DNA of 64,000 nt from assembly GCA_020404105.1 (NCBI GenBank), contig JADBWH010000036.1, forward strand, positions 1-64,000, written 5' to 3'. This document shows, piece by piece, positions 44,075 to 54,497 of the stretch. The position numbers and the translations under genes are program-made. Each line of letters opens with the position of its first letter. Position 1 is the stretch's first letter. The DNA comes from Pseudanabaena sp. M53BS1SP1A06MG. GTDB lineage: Bacteria; Cyanobacteriota; Cyanobacteriia; Pseudanabaenales; Pseudanabaenaceae. The notes beneath the pieces are model-generated. The model was not told the DNA's origin. It did not search any database and worked only from the letters and a program-made list of their open reading frames with translations.

Positions 44075-46249
44075 TTACTTAATGAATAGCATCTCCTGAT
44101 AGGTAGGCAATGGCCATAGATCATCAGCAACTTCAGATTCTAGAGCGTCAACATATCCACGAATTGTATCCATCAAAGGACGCACAGTTTGAGCAGTGAA
44201 CTGCATATGCTCTTCAGTAGAAGCAAAGTCGTGCTTAGCCAAAGCATCACTCAACTTGCTAACACCATCGATCGCCAACTTGGTAAGTGAAGAAACCTTA
44301 TCAAGAGCTTCTTTATCAAAATCAACACCAACTTCCTTGAGGCTTAGAGCAGTAGTTGCTAATTCAGACAAATAACGAGTTGCCGCAGGATAGACCAATG
44401 TCTTCACAATGCTTACAACCAGCTTCGCTTCTACGGCAATAGAGTTAATGTATTGCTCAGCATAAGTCTCAAAGCGGCTAGCCATCTCTACAGGAGAGAG
44501 TACATTCAACTTGCTAAACAAGTCTATAATTTCAGGCTCTTTGAGTACAGGCAAGGCATCAGCAGTGGTACGGAGATTTCGCAGACCACGCTTCTCGACT
44601 GCTTCCTTATGCCATTCTTCAGAGTAACCATTACCATTAAAGATAATTGCTCCATGCAGTTCTACTACTTGCTTCAGTACTGTAGTAATCGCAGTATTTA
44701 AGCCCACTCCCTTAGCAAGTTCAGCTTCTAGTTGATCTCCAACCCAGTTGAGAGAGTCAGCTAAGATTGTATTCATTGCAACGAGAGGACCAGCTACCGA
44801 TTGCCCAGAACCAACAGCACGGAACTCAAAGCGGTTACCAGTGAATGCAAAGGGAGAGGTACGGTTGCGATCGCCAGGGTCAGTAGGCAAAACAGGCAAG
44901 GTATCTACACCAATGTGCATCTGACCTTTGCCAGTGGAACTCTTGAGATCGCCTTGACGGATTTGCTCAAATACATCCTCAAGCTGAGAACCGAGGTAGA
45001 CAGAGATGATTGCAGGAGGAGCCTCGTTCGCACCTAAGCGGTGGTCATTGCTGGCAGTTGCCACCACAGACCTGAGTAGAGGACCATACTTGTGAATACC
45101 ACGGATGACTGCACCACAGAACACCAAGAACTGAGCATTGGAGTGAGGGGTATCACCAGGATCGAGCAAGTTGCCTTGAGTAGCGTTACCAACTGACCAG
45201 TTAACGTGCTTACCAGAACCGTTAATACCTGCAAAGGGTTTTTCATGGAGCAAGCAAACAAAGCCATGCTTCTTCGCAGTGAAACGAAGCATGGTCATGA
45301 TCATTTGTTGGTGATCAGTAGCTACGTTGGCTGCCTCAAATACAGGCGCAATTTCAAATTGTCCAGGGGCAACTTCGTTGTGACGAGTTTTTGCAGGAAT
45401 ACCGAGGCGATATAGACGCTCTTCAACGTCTTGCATGAAAACTTGTACACGCTCTGGGATTGCACCAAAGTAATGGTCATCAAACTGTTGACCCTTGGCC
45501 GAAGGCTTACCAAATAAGGTTCTACCTGCAAGCAGCAAGTCAGGACGAGCATTGGCAAAGTTGGCATCAACTAAGAAGTACTCTTGCTCAGCACCACAAC
45601 TAGAGTTGACAGGAGCAATGCTAGTTTCACCCAAGATTTTCAACACTCTGGCCGCCGCCTTGTTCATTGCAGCGTTGGAGCGAAGAAGAGGGGTTTTCTT
45701 GTCAAGAGCTTCACCAGTCCAAGACACGAAAACTGTAGGAATACAAAGTGTAGAGCCATTATCAGTTTCCATAATGTATGCAGGGCTGGTGACATCCCAA
45801 GCAGTGTAACCTCGGGCTTCAAAGGTAGAGCGGATGCCGCCATTGGGGAATGAAGAACCGTCAGGTTCACCTTGGACTAATAATTTGCCTGCAAATTCTG
45901 AGATTGCCGATCCATCGCTTTGGACTGAAATGAAGCCATCATGCTTTTCAGCAGTAGCATTGGTTAGGGGATAGAAGACGTGGGCATAGTACAGAGCGCC
46001 CTTAGAGATGGCCCAATCTTTCATTGCTAGGGCGATCGCGTCAGCTACTGAGCTATCAAGGGGGTCACCAGTTTGAATGGTTTTCTTAATGGATTTAAAA
46101 ACTGGCTTAGGCAGGCATTCCTGCATTTTGCTCAGAGTAAACACATCGGTCGCCCACAATTCTTCCAATCGCTTAGGAGCTTTTTTAGGCTGTGGCTCGC
46201 GATTGGTAATTTGAAAAATGGCTTGAAGGCGCGACTCGTTTCCGCTCAT
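44075..46249 (-). CDS. glnN: glutamine synthetase type III
   Basis: A 724-residue enzyme starting at [20 protein letters not shown]; a further upstream ATG (46273) would add eight residues. The type III family is about twice as long as GSI. Visible motifs: [63 protein letters not shown] and [10 protein letters not shown]. It ligates ammonia to glutamate. In cyanobacteria glnN is usually induced by nitrogen starvation through NtcA; I found no exact GTA-N8-TAC in about 230 bp upstream. Confidence 0.95.
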   Translation of the reverse strand: MSGNESRLQAIFQITNREPQPKKAPKRLEELWATDVFTLSKMQECLPKPVFKSIKKTIQTGDPLDSSVADAIALAMKDWAISKGALYYAHVFYPLTNATAEKHDGFISVQSDGSAISEFAGKLLVQGEPDGSSFPNGGIRSTFEARGYTAWDVTSPAYIMETDNGSTLCIPTVFVSWTGEALDKKTPLLRSNAAMNKAAARVLKILGETSIAPVNSSCGAEQEYFLVDANFANARPDLLLAGRTLFGKPSAKGQQFDDHYFGAIPERVQVFMQDVEERLYRLGIPAKTRHNEVAPGQFEIAPVFEAANVATDHQQMIMTMLRFTAKKHGFVCLLHEKPFAGINGSGKHVNWSVGNATQGNLLDPGDTPHSNAQFLVFCGAVIRGIHKYGPLLRSVVATASNDHRLGANEAPPAIISVYLGSQLEDVFEQIRQGDLKSSTGKGQMHIGVDTLPVLPTDPGDRNRTSPFAFTGNRFEFRAVGSGQSVAGPLVAMNTILADSLNWVGDQLEAELAKGVGLNTAITTVLKQVVELHGAIIFNGNGYSEEWHKEAVEKRGLRNLRTTADALPVLKEPEIIDLFSKLNVLSPVEMASRFETYAEQYINSIAVEAKLVVSIVKTLVYPAATRYLSELATTALSLKEVGVDFDKEALDKVSSLTKLAIDGVSKLSDALAKHDFASTEEHMQFTAQTVRPLMDTIRGYVDALESEVADDLWPLPTYQEMLFIK

Positions 46250-46531
46250 GGTTGTTCGTAGGGATATTGTCAAGTTTTTCTAATCATACTCAAGATATAT
46301 TTATCAAATAGCTAAAAAAGATACCGATTTGATCGCACTTGATTGGTATTAACGCACACAAAAAATTTTGAAAAAGTCAGTATCCATTTATTTTTATGCT
46401 TAATACATCTATATATCAAGAAAATGATTTTTATATATGTGTCTAGATATTCTCTGCACTTATAAAACTGTGATTTGGGGATGATTTAAAATGTTCTCTA
46501 AAAGATGTTTCGCATAGCCAAACCTCCCTCA
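46250..46531. other. glnN upstream region
   Basis: About 280 bp of AT-rich DNA that should contain the glnN promoter. No NtcA consensus, repeat or hairpin was found until the hairpins at 46532 and 46565. Confidence 0.4.
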
Positions 46532-46533
46532 AG

Positions 46534-46560
46534 AGAAAACCTTGCTGAGCAAGGTTTTCT
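46534..46560. repeat. hairpin upstream of the ilvE terminator
   Basis: AGAAAACCTTGC and GCAAGGTTTTCT form a 12-bp perfect stem with loop TGA. Confidence 0.65.
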
Positions 46561-46564
46561 GCTC

Positions 46565-46617
46565 GTGTAAATAAAAAAAGATGATTTGCTTAGCAAATCA
46601 TCTTTTTTTATTTACAC
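46565..46617 (-). terminator. terminator overlapping the ilvE stop codon
   Basis: A 25-bp perfect stem (GTGTAAATAAAAAAAGATGA then TTTGC, loop TTA) whose distal arm includes the last codons and stop of ilvE. The long A/T block near its base provides the T run on the minus strand. Confidence 0.8.
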
Positions 46618-47532
46618 TCTAGTTAGCCAGTGATGATAATCTGGCAAGAGCCCCTGAACAGCCTTGCTGTATAAATCACGGAGTCTCTTAGTAATTTCGC
46701 CAATAGTGCCATCTCCAACAGGACGGTGATCGAAACTCGTGATCGGCGCAAGCTCAGTCGCAGTACCGACAAAAAATGCTTCATCGGCAATATATAGCTC
46801 GGTGCGGTCAATTGTACGGGATACGGTTTCTAGTCCTAATTCTTTGGCAGCTAGCTCAATGACTGAACTGCGCGTAATACCTTCAAGAATATTATCGGTA
46901 ATAGAACTAGTAATTAGCTTTCCTTCTCTCACTAAAAATAGATTCATCGCACTTCCTTCTGCAACATGACCTTCATTAGTCAAAACGACAACGTCATCAA
47001 AACCTGAAGCATAGCCATCAGTCTTAGCAAGGGCTGTATTTACATAAGCACCATTAACTTTTGCTCTTGCAGGAATCGCATTGTCATCTAAACGTCGCCA
47101 TGAGGACACACCGACTTTAATTCCGTTGCTAGTGTCGAGATAGCCATCCATTGGCAAACTGAACAAACAGAAGTCGTCATGGGTATGGGGAACCTTGAGA
47201 ATTGGTCCAATTCGGAGGTCAGCTTTGTAGATAATCGGGCGAATATATGTAGCTGAGTTACATTGATTGCGATGTAATAGCTCAGTAGTAAGGTTAATCA
47301 TTGTGTCAACATCAAGAGGATGTTGCAAACCAATGATGCGACAACTTTGGATTAGACGTTCATAATGCTCTTTTAGCCGAAACGCTGCTATGCGGTTTTC
47401 TTCAGGTAGCCAATACGCCTTAATCCCTTCAAAAACAGCCGTACCGTATAGAAATGCATGAGTGCGGACATTGATTGTGGCATCTTCGAGAGGGACAAAT
47501 GTTCCGCGTATATAGGCGTACTGTGAAGTCAT
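46612..47532 (-). CDS. ilvE: branched-chain amino acid aminotransferase
   Basis: A 306-residue fold-type IV PLP aminotransferase: YIRGTFVPLEDATINVRTHA, FLYGTAVFEGIKAYW, RPIIYKADLRIGP, IPARAKVNGAYVNTALAKTD (PLP-lysine), NEGHVAEGSAMNLFLVR and DEAFFVGTATELAPI. It transfers amino groups between leucine, isoleucine or valine and 2-oxoglutarate. Standard family length. Confidence 0.95.
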   Translation of the reverse strand: MTSQYAYIRGTFVPLEDATINVRTHAFLYGTAVFEGIKAYWLPEENRIAAFRLKEHYERLIQSCRIIGLQHPLDVDTMINLTTELLHRNQCNSATYIRPIIYKADLRIGPILKVPHTHDDFCLFSLPMDGYLDTSNGIKVGVSSWRRLDDNAIPARAKVNGAYVNTALAKTDGYASGFDDVVVLTNEGHVAEGSAMNLFLVREGKLITSSITDNILEGITRSSVIELAAKELGLETVSRTIDRTELYIADEAFFVGTATELAPITSFDHRPVGDGTIGEITKRLRDLYSKAVQGLLPDYHHWLTRV

Positions 47533-47672
47533 GATTTAACACATCTGGATCAATTATTTTTCTATCATATAGCTATGACAAATTAAAACCCAGAAATTAA
47601 TTTTGACGTAAAGCCTCAAAGATAATTTCCTAAAAGTAATTTCCTAAAAGCAAGCACTGAGGATAAAAATCT

Positions 47673-48656
47673 GTGAACAATGTTGACTACCTTCGCATCA
47701 GTTTGATTGATCGCTGCAATTTTCGCTGCACTTACTGTATGCCAGAAAGCTCGGAAGTCGATTATATTCAGGTTCAGGAAAGCCTTACCAACACAGAATT
47801 AATTAACTTATTGCAAGAGGTATTTATTCCATTAGGGTTTAAAAAATTTCGATTGACAGGGGGAGAACCTTTGTTGCGGCGTGATTTGGTGCAACTAGTA
47901 GAAGCGATCGCTAATCTTGAAGGTATGGAAGATCTATCTATGACCACTAATGGCTTTTTATTAGAGGATCTAGCTAAACCCTTATACGAAGCAGGTTTAA
48001 GACGGATTAATATTAGTCTGGACTCCCTTGATCGTGATGTATTTCGCCAAATTACGGGACGTAACCTCTGGGAGAAGGTGTGGGCGGGAATCTTGGCGGC
48101 TTATGGAGTAGGTTTCGATCCCTTGAAATTAAATGTGGTAGTTGTGCCAGATGTGAATGATCGTGAAATTTTAGACTTAGCCGCCCTCAGTATCGAACGC
48201 CGTTGGCATATTCGGTTTATTGAGTTTATGCCCATTGGTAATGACAGCTTGTTTACCCATAAGGGCTGGGTGGATTCAGCAACTTTACGGATGCAAATTA
48301 GAGATCGCTATGGCTTAGCAAATGGCAACTGTAAGGGCAACGGCCCCGCCGATGTGTTCCAAATCCCTAATGCTAAAGGGACTTTAGGCTTTATTAGCCA
48401 AATGTCTGAATGTTTTTGTGATCGCTGTAATCGGATGCGGCTCTCAGCAGATGGCTTATTGAGACCATGTTTATTAAATGAATCGGGGCAGATCGATCTC
48501 AAAACAGCCTTGCGTCAGGGTAAACATTTTTCTGAATTGCGGATGGCTGTGCGGGATTTACTTAATTTAAAAGAAGAAATCAATTTTAAAGAACGCGATC
48601 GCGGTACTGGTGCTCAAAAAAGTTATGTGCGTACCATGTCACAAATTGGCGGCTAA
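47673..48656 (+). CDS. moaA: GTP 3',8-cyclase MoaA
   Basis: A 327-residue radical SAM enzyme starting at a GTG (47673). The N-terminal [4Fe-4S] motif is [11 protein letters not shown] (CxxxCxxC), followed by [15 protein letters not shown]. The C-terminal second cluster motif is [20 protein letters not shown]. It catalyses the first step of molybdenum cofactor synthesis with MoaC. The C-terminal GG dipeptide required for function in MoaA is present (SQIGG). Confidence 0.96.
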   Translation: MNNVDYLRISLIDRCNFRCTYCMPESSEVDYIQVQESLTNTELINLLQEVFIPLGFKKFRLTGGEPLLRRDLVQLVEAIANLEGMEDLSMTTNGFLLEDLAKPLYEAGLRRINISLDSLDRDVFRQITGRNLWEKVWAGILAAYGVGFDPLKLNVVVVPDVNDREILDLAALSIERRWHIRFIEFMPIGNDSLFTHKGWVDSATLRMQIRDRYGLANGNCKGNGPADVFQIPNAKGTLGFISQMSECFCDRCNRMRLSADGLLRPCLLNESGQIDLKTALRQGKHFSELRMAVRDLLNLKEEINFKERDRGTGAQKSYVRTMSQIGG

Positions 48657-48659
48657 AGG

Positions 48660-48709
48660 TTACTTGCGGATTTGCTCAGCCAACGTTGGCTGAGCAAATC
48701 CGCAAGTAA
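48660..48709 (+). terminator. 50-bp perfect palindrome after moaA
   Basis: TTACTTGCGGATTTGCTCAG continues through CCAACGTTGG to its exact reverse complement, a palindrome with no loop, starting 4 bp after the moaA stop. Likely terminator or transcript stabiliser. Confidence 0.7.
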
Positions 48710-49163
48710 TATAAGGTTCGCTTAGCGAGCTTTATTTGTTTATTTAATTGTAGAAATACAAAATATCCCTTCGGCATCAGTAACCACCATACCGTATGTG
48801 TAGCGGATAGCTCTAGGTCTACTGATTTGCGCTTACCCCTTTCGGAAGTAATTGCCATTTCGGGGATACTAGACCCACACGGGGGGGAATAGGATGGGTC
48901 TAATATTAAAATACAATAATTGACTTATATTTGCAAGAGTTTATCAAAAATTTTTTAGCGCTCTGAAATTTAATGTTGTGATTTGATTCCTTGATTAGCC
49001 TGTCCAATTATCAAGAGATGATAACTTTTACAAGGAGTTACGGCATAACGTATTCGGTATCATTAAAGATTGGGAGTTTCACCATTGTTTGGTAATTTTT
49101 GGGATCTCTCACCGAAGCATAAGCTGAGTTTCGCATTTTCTCTCAATCATATTATTAATATTT
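48710..49163. other. gene-free region upstream of argZ
   Basis: About 450 bp. A 60-codon minus-strand frame (48676-48858) overlaps the palindrome and has no recognised family, so I leave it out. The last 150 bp before argZ should hold its promoter. A GTTACGGCATAAC dyad is at about 49035. No further structure was recognised. Confidence 0.4.
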
Positions 49164-51275
49164 ATGACTTCTTCGTTGAATTATTTGATGTGTGCCCCTG
49201 ATCACTACGATGTAGACTATGTGATAAATCCTTGGATGGAAGGCAACGTCCACAAATCTAGCCGCGATCGCGCTGTGGAACAATGGCAAAAACTATATGG
49301 AGTCCTCAAGGGTTTAGTTAATGTAGAGCTAGTGCCCCCTGCGAAGGGATGGCCAGACATGGTATTTACGGCAAATGCAGGATTGGTACTAGGTGATAAA
49401 GCTGTATTAAGCCGTTTCCTCCATAAAGAGCGTCAGGGCGAAGAACCCTATTTCAAAGCATGGTTTGAGTCGAAGGGCTTTACGGTGTATGAGCTGCCCA
49501 AGGACTTACCCTTTGAAGGTGCAGGTGATGCTCTATTCGATCGCGCAGGTGGTTGGCTATGGGCTGGTTATGGCTTCCGTTCGGAACTAGATGCCCATCC
49601 CTATCTCGCCAAATGGTTAGATGTCGAAGTCCTATCTCTACGTTTAATAGACAATCGCTTCTATCATTTAGATACCTGTTTCTGTCCCTTAGCTGATGGC
49701 TATTTACTGTACTATCCACCAGCTTTTGATTCCTACTCTAATCGTTTGATTGAGATGCGGGTTCCAGTGGAAAAGCGGATTGCCATTGAGGAGGCTGACG
49801 CAGTTAATTTTGCCTGTAATGCTGTGAATGTCGATCGCAATGTTGTGATGAACAAAATTAGCGATGGCTTAAAACAGCGCATTACCAAGGCTGGCTTTAA
49901 TGTAATTGAAACACCGCTTACGGAATTTCTCAAAGCAGGTGGAGCCGCTAAATGCTTAACCCTCAGAACTATTGAAGTTCCCATCACTGGTGACCAAGAT
50001 GTTCTTGAGCCTAGTGGCGTTGAGGCTAGAATTGTAGAGCTAACGGGACACCTGCTTGATTCGGGCATTATCAATCGGGCGCTCGATCTAGTTACGGATA
50101 ATGGTGGTAGCTTCCAAGTTTTAGAATTTAATCTCGGTGAACAGCGACAAAGTACATCCTTAGCCAGAATTCGCATTTCTGCCCCATCCCATGACCTTAT
50201 GGAAACAATCATGGGTGAATTGATTGAAATTGGTGCAGTCCTACAGGATCGCGATACCTCCAATGCAAATCTTGAGCCAGTCCTTCAAGATGGCGTTGCT
50301 CCAGATGACTTCTATGTGACCACCATCTATCCCACCGATGCCTGTGTCGAAGGGGAATGGATTCGTTGCACCAATCAACGGATGGATGCAGCGATCGCAA
50401 TTAGTCCCGATGGCAAAACTGCCACCTGTAAACTCTTGCGTGATTTAGTTGTTGGCGATCGCGTTGTAGTTGGTTACGATGGCGTGCGGACAGTGCGTAA
50501 ACCTGAGGCACGAGACAATGCTAAGAAAGAAGAATTTTCCTTCATGGGTGCGGGTGTATCTAGCGAACGTCGCGTCGAACTGGTGGTCGAACAGATTGCA
50601 TGGGAACTGCGCCAAATTCGCGATCGTGGCGGTAAATTAGTTGTCTCATGCGGTCCCGTAGTTGTGCATACTGGTGGTGCTCCTCACCTTGCCTACTTGA
50701 TTCGTGAAGGCTATGTCCAGTCGATGCTCGGTGGTAATGCGATCGCTGTTCATGATATGGAGCAGTCCGCCATGGGAACTTCCCTTGGTGTTGATCTCAA
50801 GCGTGGTGTCAGTGTTAAGGGTGGACATCGCCATCACCTCAAAGTGATTAACTCTGTCCGTCGCTATGGCAGCATTCAAAAAGCAGTTGAGGCAGGCTTT
50901 GTCAAGTCTGGCGTAATGTATGAATGTGTCAAAAATAATGTTCCTTTTATTCTCGCTGGTTCCATTCGCGATGATGGACCTCTGCCTGACACGGTGATGG
51001 ATTTGCTAGAAGCCCAACGCCTCTACAGCGAACAAATTCGCAATGCTGATATGATCTTGATGCTGTCATCAATGCTTCATTCCATCGGTGTAGGCAATAT
51101 GACTCCCGCAGGTGTAAAGATGGTTTGCGTAGATATTAACCCTGCCGTTGTGACGAAACTCTCCGATCGCGGTTCTGTAGAGTCTGTCGGCGTAGTCACC
51201 GATGTCGGACTGTTCCTCAGTCTCCTTGTTCAGCAATTGAAAAAGCTCGATAGCCCTGTAGCGATCGCGGTCTAA
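49164..51275 (+). CDS. argZ: arginine dihydrolase / ornithine cyclodeaminase-type bifunctional enzyme (ArgZ/AgrE)
   Basis: A 703-residue protein of the ArgZ/AgrE family. The N-terminal 275 residues form a guanidine-modifying fold: CAPDHYDVDYVINPWM, GWPDMVFTANAGLVLG, PFEGAGDALFD and the catalytic cysteine segment GGAAKCLTLRTIEVP. The C-terminal part is the LOR/SDH-type domain (SCGPVVVHTGGAPHLAYLIR, LGGNAIAVHDMEQSAMGTSL). The N-domain converts arginine to ornithine, CO2 and ammonia, feeding the cyanobacterial ornithine-ammonia cycle; in AgrE-type proteins the C-domain makes proline from ornithine. Length agrees with the known 703-705 residues. A terminator follows. Confidence 0.93.
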   Translation: MTSSLNYLMCAPDHYDVDYVINPWMEGNVHKSSRDRAVEQWQKLYGVLKGLVNVELVPPAKGWPDMVFTANAGLVLGDKAVLSRFLHKERQGEEPYFKAWFESKGFTVYELPKDLPFEGAGDALFDRAGGWLWAGYGFRSELDAHPYLAKWLDVEVLSLRLIDNRFYHLDTCFCPLADGYLLYYPPAFDSYSNRLIEMRVPVEKRIAIEEADAVNFACNAVNVDRNVVMNKISDGLKQRITKAGFNVIETPLTEFLKAGGAAKCLTLRTIEVPITGDQDVLEPSGVEARIVELTGHLLDSGIINRALDLVTDNGGSFQVLEFNLGEQRQSTSLARIRISAPSHDLMETIMGELIEIGAVLQDRDTSNANLEPVLQDGVAPDDFYVTTIYPTDACVEGEWIRCTNQRMDAAIAISPDGKTATCKLLRDLVVGDRVVVGYDGVRTVRKPEARDNAKKEEFSFMGAGVSSERRVELVVEQIAWELRQIRDRGGKLVVSCGPVVVHTGGAPHLAYLIREGYVQSMLGGNAIAVHDMEQSAMGTSLGVDLKRGVSVKGGHRHHLKVINSVRRYGSIQKAVEAGFVKSGVMYECVKNNVPFILAGSIRDDGPLPDTVMDLLEAQRLYSEQIRNADMILMLSSMLHSIGVGNMTPAGVKMVCVDINPAVVTKLSDRGSVESVGVVTDVGLFLSLLVQQLKKLDSPVAIAV

Positions 51276-51278
51276 TTC

Positions 51279-51309
51279 AAAAAAAGCCCTGCAAAAGCAG
51301 GGCTTTTTT
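51279..51309 (+). terminator. terminator of argZ
   Basis: AAAAAAAGCCCTGC and GCAGGGCTTTTTT with loop AAAA, 3 bp after the stop; a canonical rho-independent terminator. Confidence 0.9.
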
Positions 51310-51865
51310 ATAGACTATCTCCCTTTCCATTTTGGTTGCCAAAGACGTATAGATAGGAAAACTCCTATTCAATCTGATGATTCAACTTGCTACACCTGTC
51401 TCCTAGTATGTTGCTCGTTAATTATCTATCCTAAATATCCTCAATCTTTAATCTTCTTTTGTTCATGCAATACAGCCTTTATCGGGATTGAATTTAGAAA
51501 CAGATTGGTTGGCGATTCTTGATCGTCGTTCTGGTTTGCCACCAATCAGCACTCAAAAATCACCATACAAATATTTCAGAGTCCCGTAGGAAAACCAATT
51601 ACAGTAATTGGGGATAATACCAATTCAAAAATTAGTTTGCCAATAATTTGCTGTACATAATACATTTGAAGATCTGATAAGCCCAACATCTTTAACGTGA
51701 ATTCGATGAAATTTGAGGACTAAAAGCCTTAACTGAGATCTTACACCATTCAAGAAAAGAGGTTGCAGAAAGAACAGAAATTTGAAAAAAAGTAGTAGTA
51801 GTAAATTAAATAACGATTTTGGAAAGCATCGTTAAGCACGCCCAATGGCTAGTGTATAGTCTTCT
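51310..51865. other. gene-free, possibly decayed coding DNA
   Basis: About 550 bp without an intact gene. A 35-codon stretch near 51480-51590 reads LSGLNLETDWLAILDRRSGL then PPISTQKSPYKYFRVP before a TAG; it looks protein-like but I cannot name it. It may be the relic of a gene lost beside the transposase relic that follows. Confidence 0.35.
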
Positions 51866-52003
51866 GTGTTTGCTCCAAGTGTGTATCAGAAAGCAAGTCT
51901 GAATGCCATATTGGGAATATTTCTTGAAGCACAAGGACATCCCTATCCAGAACATACAGAGGTGAAATCAGCCACAGCATTAAGCCGATTTCTCAATCAC
52001 TGA
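51866..52003 (+). pseudogene. transposase fragment (IS4/IS701-like N-terminal region)
   Basis: The plus strand encodes VYQKASLNAILGIFLEAQGH, then PYPEHTEVKSATALSRFLNH and a TGA stop. This SV-Y-Q...LxxFLEAxG...KSA-ALSRFLN pattern is typical of the N-terminal part of cyanobacterial DDE transposases. No catalytic region remains. MITE family 1 copy B begins 62 bp downstream. Confidence 0.65.
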
Positions 52004-52064
52004 AGTTGCCAACTGCATCCATCAGGTCAAATATTGCATCCCGTCCATTCCCTAAAAATCTATA

Positions 52065-52168
52065 TAAGTAGCTAGACATAAGTAAACTAAAAACCGAGAG
52101 TTTTGTTCCGCCCGCTTAGCGGGCGGAACAAAACTCTGGTTTGGGTTTTAATTAAGTTGAGCTACTTA
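52065..52168. repeat. MITE-like repeat, family 1, copy B (104 bp)
   Basis: Same 9-bp ends (TAAGTAGCT / AGCTACTTA) and length as the copy at 4159. The central hairpin AGAGTTTTGTTCCGCCCGC / GCGGGCGGAACAAAACTCT (loop TTA) has one extra base pair relative to copy A, inserted in both arms. Confidence 0.85.
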
Positions 52169-52432
52169 CATGTTGACGAAAGTCCTGTAGTTTATCAATA
52201 ATCATGGCTGTAGATGTCTCTTTACTTTTCATCTACGTTAGGTTTTCATCTACGTTAGGCAGTTTGTATATCTTTTTCTCTGCCTTTCTTACATTTTTTA
52301 GTCTAAACTCCAGTGAAGTTGCCCGACCCTAGGCAAAGACAGTCTCTTAATTTTGAGGATACTTGGGAATTTTGTCGTTTCCAATACAGTTAGGCAAGAC
52401 AAAAAGAAACTTTACTGTAAAAAATCTATGTT

Positions 52433-53212
52433 TTATCGATGTAACTCGATAGTTCTACCATTGATTGGTTGAATTGGTCGAGCATCAACTGGATACATAT
52501 TGGTAAAAGTTTCGATTTGCTCTTCAGAAACAGTCATTGGTTCCACAAGAACATGCCATTTCACATCTTCACTGCATGGTGGAGTTGTCAAAGAACCAGC
52601 ATAGCTATAATAAGCTCTGCCCTTAGGTAATAAATTGACAGCATTAATTGTGTGATCGCTAACAGTATTTGTCTTGCCAACTTCTGGAATATTATTCCAT
52701 ACTTCCTCAATCAAATCATTTGCTTTACCTTTATTCAACAAAACACCTACTACCGCTAACTTTCCTGCGGTATTACGATGAACTAGATGCAGTTCCAAAG
52801 CTGAAGCCTTGTTGTTGATTTCATGTTCACTGGGAGTATGGAAATGGAATTGAATTAGTGAATATTTTTCGCCATTAATGTTAAAAGTACTACCTTTAGC
52901 ATAGTTCACCTGAATAGTGTGACCATTATTAAGTGTAACCAAAGGAGAAGGCTTGTAATCGAACTTGATACTTGTAGGGCTACCAATCACTGCATCTTTT
53001 ATATTGATAGGAGATTGCACTTTACCTAGCTCACACAGCGCAAAATCTTTGCTCAATGAACCCCATTGAGTAGGATTTTCTACTCCTCCATACCCCCAAT
53101 GTATATTTACTTCTCCCGCAATAACAGGTGACGAAAATAGCAAAAAAGTTCCTATGACAATAACTAGTAGCAATGCCACATTCTTGCTGTGATTTTTTTT
53201 AGTCTTACTCAT
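52433..53212 (-). CDS. ecaA: alpha-type carbonic anhydrase (EcaA-like), exported
   Basis: A 259-residue protein from MSKTKKNHSKNVALLLVIVI (53212), which gives a proper signal peptide ending near PVIAGEV; an upstream ATG at 53323 would add 37 residues without such a signal. Alpha-CA features: HWGYGG, KVQSPINI, the zinc histidines in FHFHTPSEH and ELHLVHRN, and YAGSLTTPPCSEDVKWHVL. It interconverts CO2 and bicarbonate in the periplasm, plausibly assisting carbon supply together with SbtA encoded elsewhere in this window. Its essentiality is not clear from sequence. Confidence 0.9.
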   Translation of the reverse strand: MSKTKKNHSKNVALLLVIVIGTFLLFSSPVIAGEVNIHWGYGGVENPTQWGSLSKDFALCELGKVQSPINIKDAVIGSPTSIKFDYKPSPLVTLNNGHTIQVNYAKGSTFNINGEKYSLIQFHFHTPSEHEINNKASALELHLVHRNTAGKLAVVGVLLNKGKANDLIEEVWNNIPEVGKTNTVSDHTINAVNLLPKGRAYYSYAGSLTTPPCSEDVKWHVLVEPMTVSEEQIETFTNMYPVDARPIQPINGRTIELHR

Positions 53213-53587
53213 GACAGTACTTGTTTTCCTTGACTCTAAGTTAATATTCAGATTATTTAGGATTTGATTAGTACAGAAATACTTTAGAGTTTTAAGTAAG
53301 TGCAAATCGCTGTAAATAGACATAAGAAGATATTAGAGTCTACATTTTTCCTTGAGCAAAAGCAAAACTCAAATACCTCACTAAACTTGTTTTTGGGCTT
53401 TTGAACAAGCATGTGCTTTTAAAAAACGGAAAAACAAAATATTACGTAAAATTTCAGATGAATTTTTTGAATACAATTATTTCCGAACTGTTACTAGACA
53501 AGACTAGCTAAGCTTGCTTGAATTCTCAGGATATGCCCTATTACAGCCCTATTTATGTGTGACAAACACAAATTCAACTGCATAATA
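53213..53587. other. ecaA upstream region
   Basis: About 370 bp of AT-rich sequence containing the ecaA promoter region and nothing else recognised. MITE family 3 copy B follows. Confidence 0.4.
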
Positions 53588-53677
53588 TAGCGTTTACCAG
53601 TCTAGTGAAGTACAGCTTTGTTTCCCCAACTTTGGCGTGGAAACAAAGCTATGTACCTCGCTTGCTTGAAAATGCTA
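53588..53677. repeat. MITE-like repeat, family 3, copy B (about 90 bp)
   Basis: It shares TAGCGTTT, GTGAAGTA and GTACCTCGCTTGCTTGAAAA with copy A at 4477, and ends in GCTA. The inner hairpin is different in sequence (GCTTTGTTTCC ... GGAAACAAAGC) yet still pairs. Confidence 0.7.
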
Positions 53678-53869
53678 TACAATTTAAGCATTACCGTGAT
53701 GTATTTAATCGTGCTAAATTCCTACAATTTTTTGCAAATGTGATTACTCAGATAATTTGTGTTAATTACTCTTAACTGATTTGTTAATTGCTAAGTATTT
53801 TTGCTTGTAGTACATGCCACTATAAAATGAACTTAGTAGTTTATTAAACAATTTAAGAATAGATAAGTT

Positions 53870-54394
53870 ATGTTGCTAACGCCTGCTTTATTTGCTCAGC
53901 TTGCACAGGGAATGGGCATATTTGTTTTGGTATGTGCATTGATTACAGGATTGGCTGTGTCGCAGCAGTGGAGTTGGCGCTATCGTATGGTAGGGGTGAC
54001 CCTATTTTCAGTAGTGCTAGTTGTCGGGCTATTTTCCCTCAGTTTCGAGCCAATTACCCGTACATCTATTCAAGGCTCTGCCCCATATAAGCTGGTTTAT
54101 GATCGCTTTGGTTCCCAAGCAACGATCGCTGTTGAGTCAACCATCACACCTGAACAACTAGCGTCAACTCTAGCCCAAGCTAGTAACAACCTATTTTCAC
54201 CTGGGCGTAATGGTCAAGGTGAAGAACAACTGACAATTTACGCAAGAACCATTGTGCATCCCCAAGAAGGATTGTCACAGCCCATATATCTTGGTCGGGT
54301 TAAGCGATCGCTCAGTCTACGCAATGATCCTAATATTGAAATTGAAGTTTTTTCAGATCAATTCGCTAAGCTGAATCAAGATACAACTTCATAG
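53870..54394 (+). CDS. Ycf51 family protein
   Basis: A 174-residue protein conserved in cyanobacteria and some plastids. Two N-terminal membrane helices (about 13-32 and 39-58) are followed by a soluble domain (YKLVYDRFGSQATIAVESTI, LTIYARTIVHPQEGLSQPIY). Function is unknown. A family-4 repeat begins at its 3' end. Confidence 0.85.
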   Translation: MLLTPALFAQLAQGMGIFVLVCALITGLAVSQQWSWRYRMVGVTLFSVVLVVGLFSLSFEPITRTSIQGSAPYKLVYDRFGSQATIAVESTITPEQLASTLAQASNNLFSPGRNGQGEEQLTIYARTIVHPQEGLSQPIYLGRVKRSLSLRNDPNIEIEVFSDQFAKLNQDTTS

Positions 54395-54497
54395 CCTTGA
54401 GCTTACTTAGAAGCCAGAAATACTTTTGAAAGTAGCACGATAAAATACTTTCAAAAGTATTTCTGTAATTCTCAAAGTCTCAATAGGCTGTAATGTA
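54391..54497 (+). repeat. hairpin-swap repeat, family 4, copy c
   Basis: It starts ATAGCCTTGAGCTTACTTAG, contains AGAAATACTTTTGAAAGTA with its complement TACTTTCAAAAGTATTTCT, and ends CTCAATAGGCTGTAAT. It overlaps the last codon of ycf51. The rest of the stretch to 54692 is AT-rich. Confidence 0.6.

Noticed and set aside
46250-46480. NtcA-binding site upstream of glnN
   Set aside because: Every GTA and TAC in the interval was checked by eye for the GTA-N8-TAC spacing and none fits exactly.
48676-48858. 60-codon minus-strand frame after moaA
   Set aside because: It runs through the 50-bp palindrome and gives no recognisable protein.
49480-50879. Several antisense frames inside argZ
   Set aside because: Shadows of the high-quality argZ reading frame; their products resemble no family.
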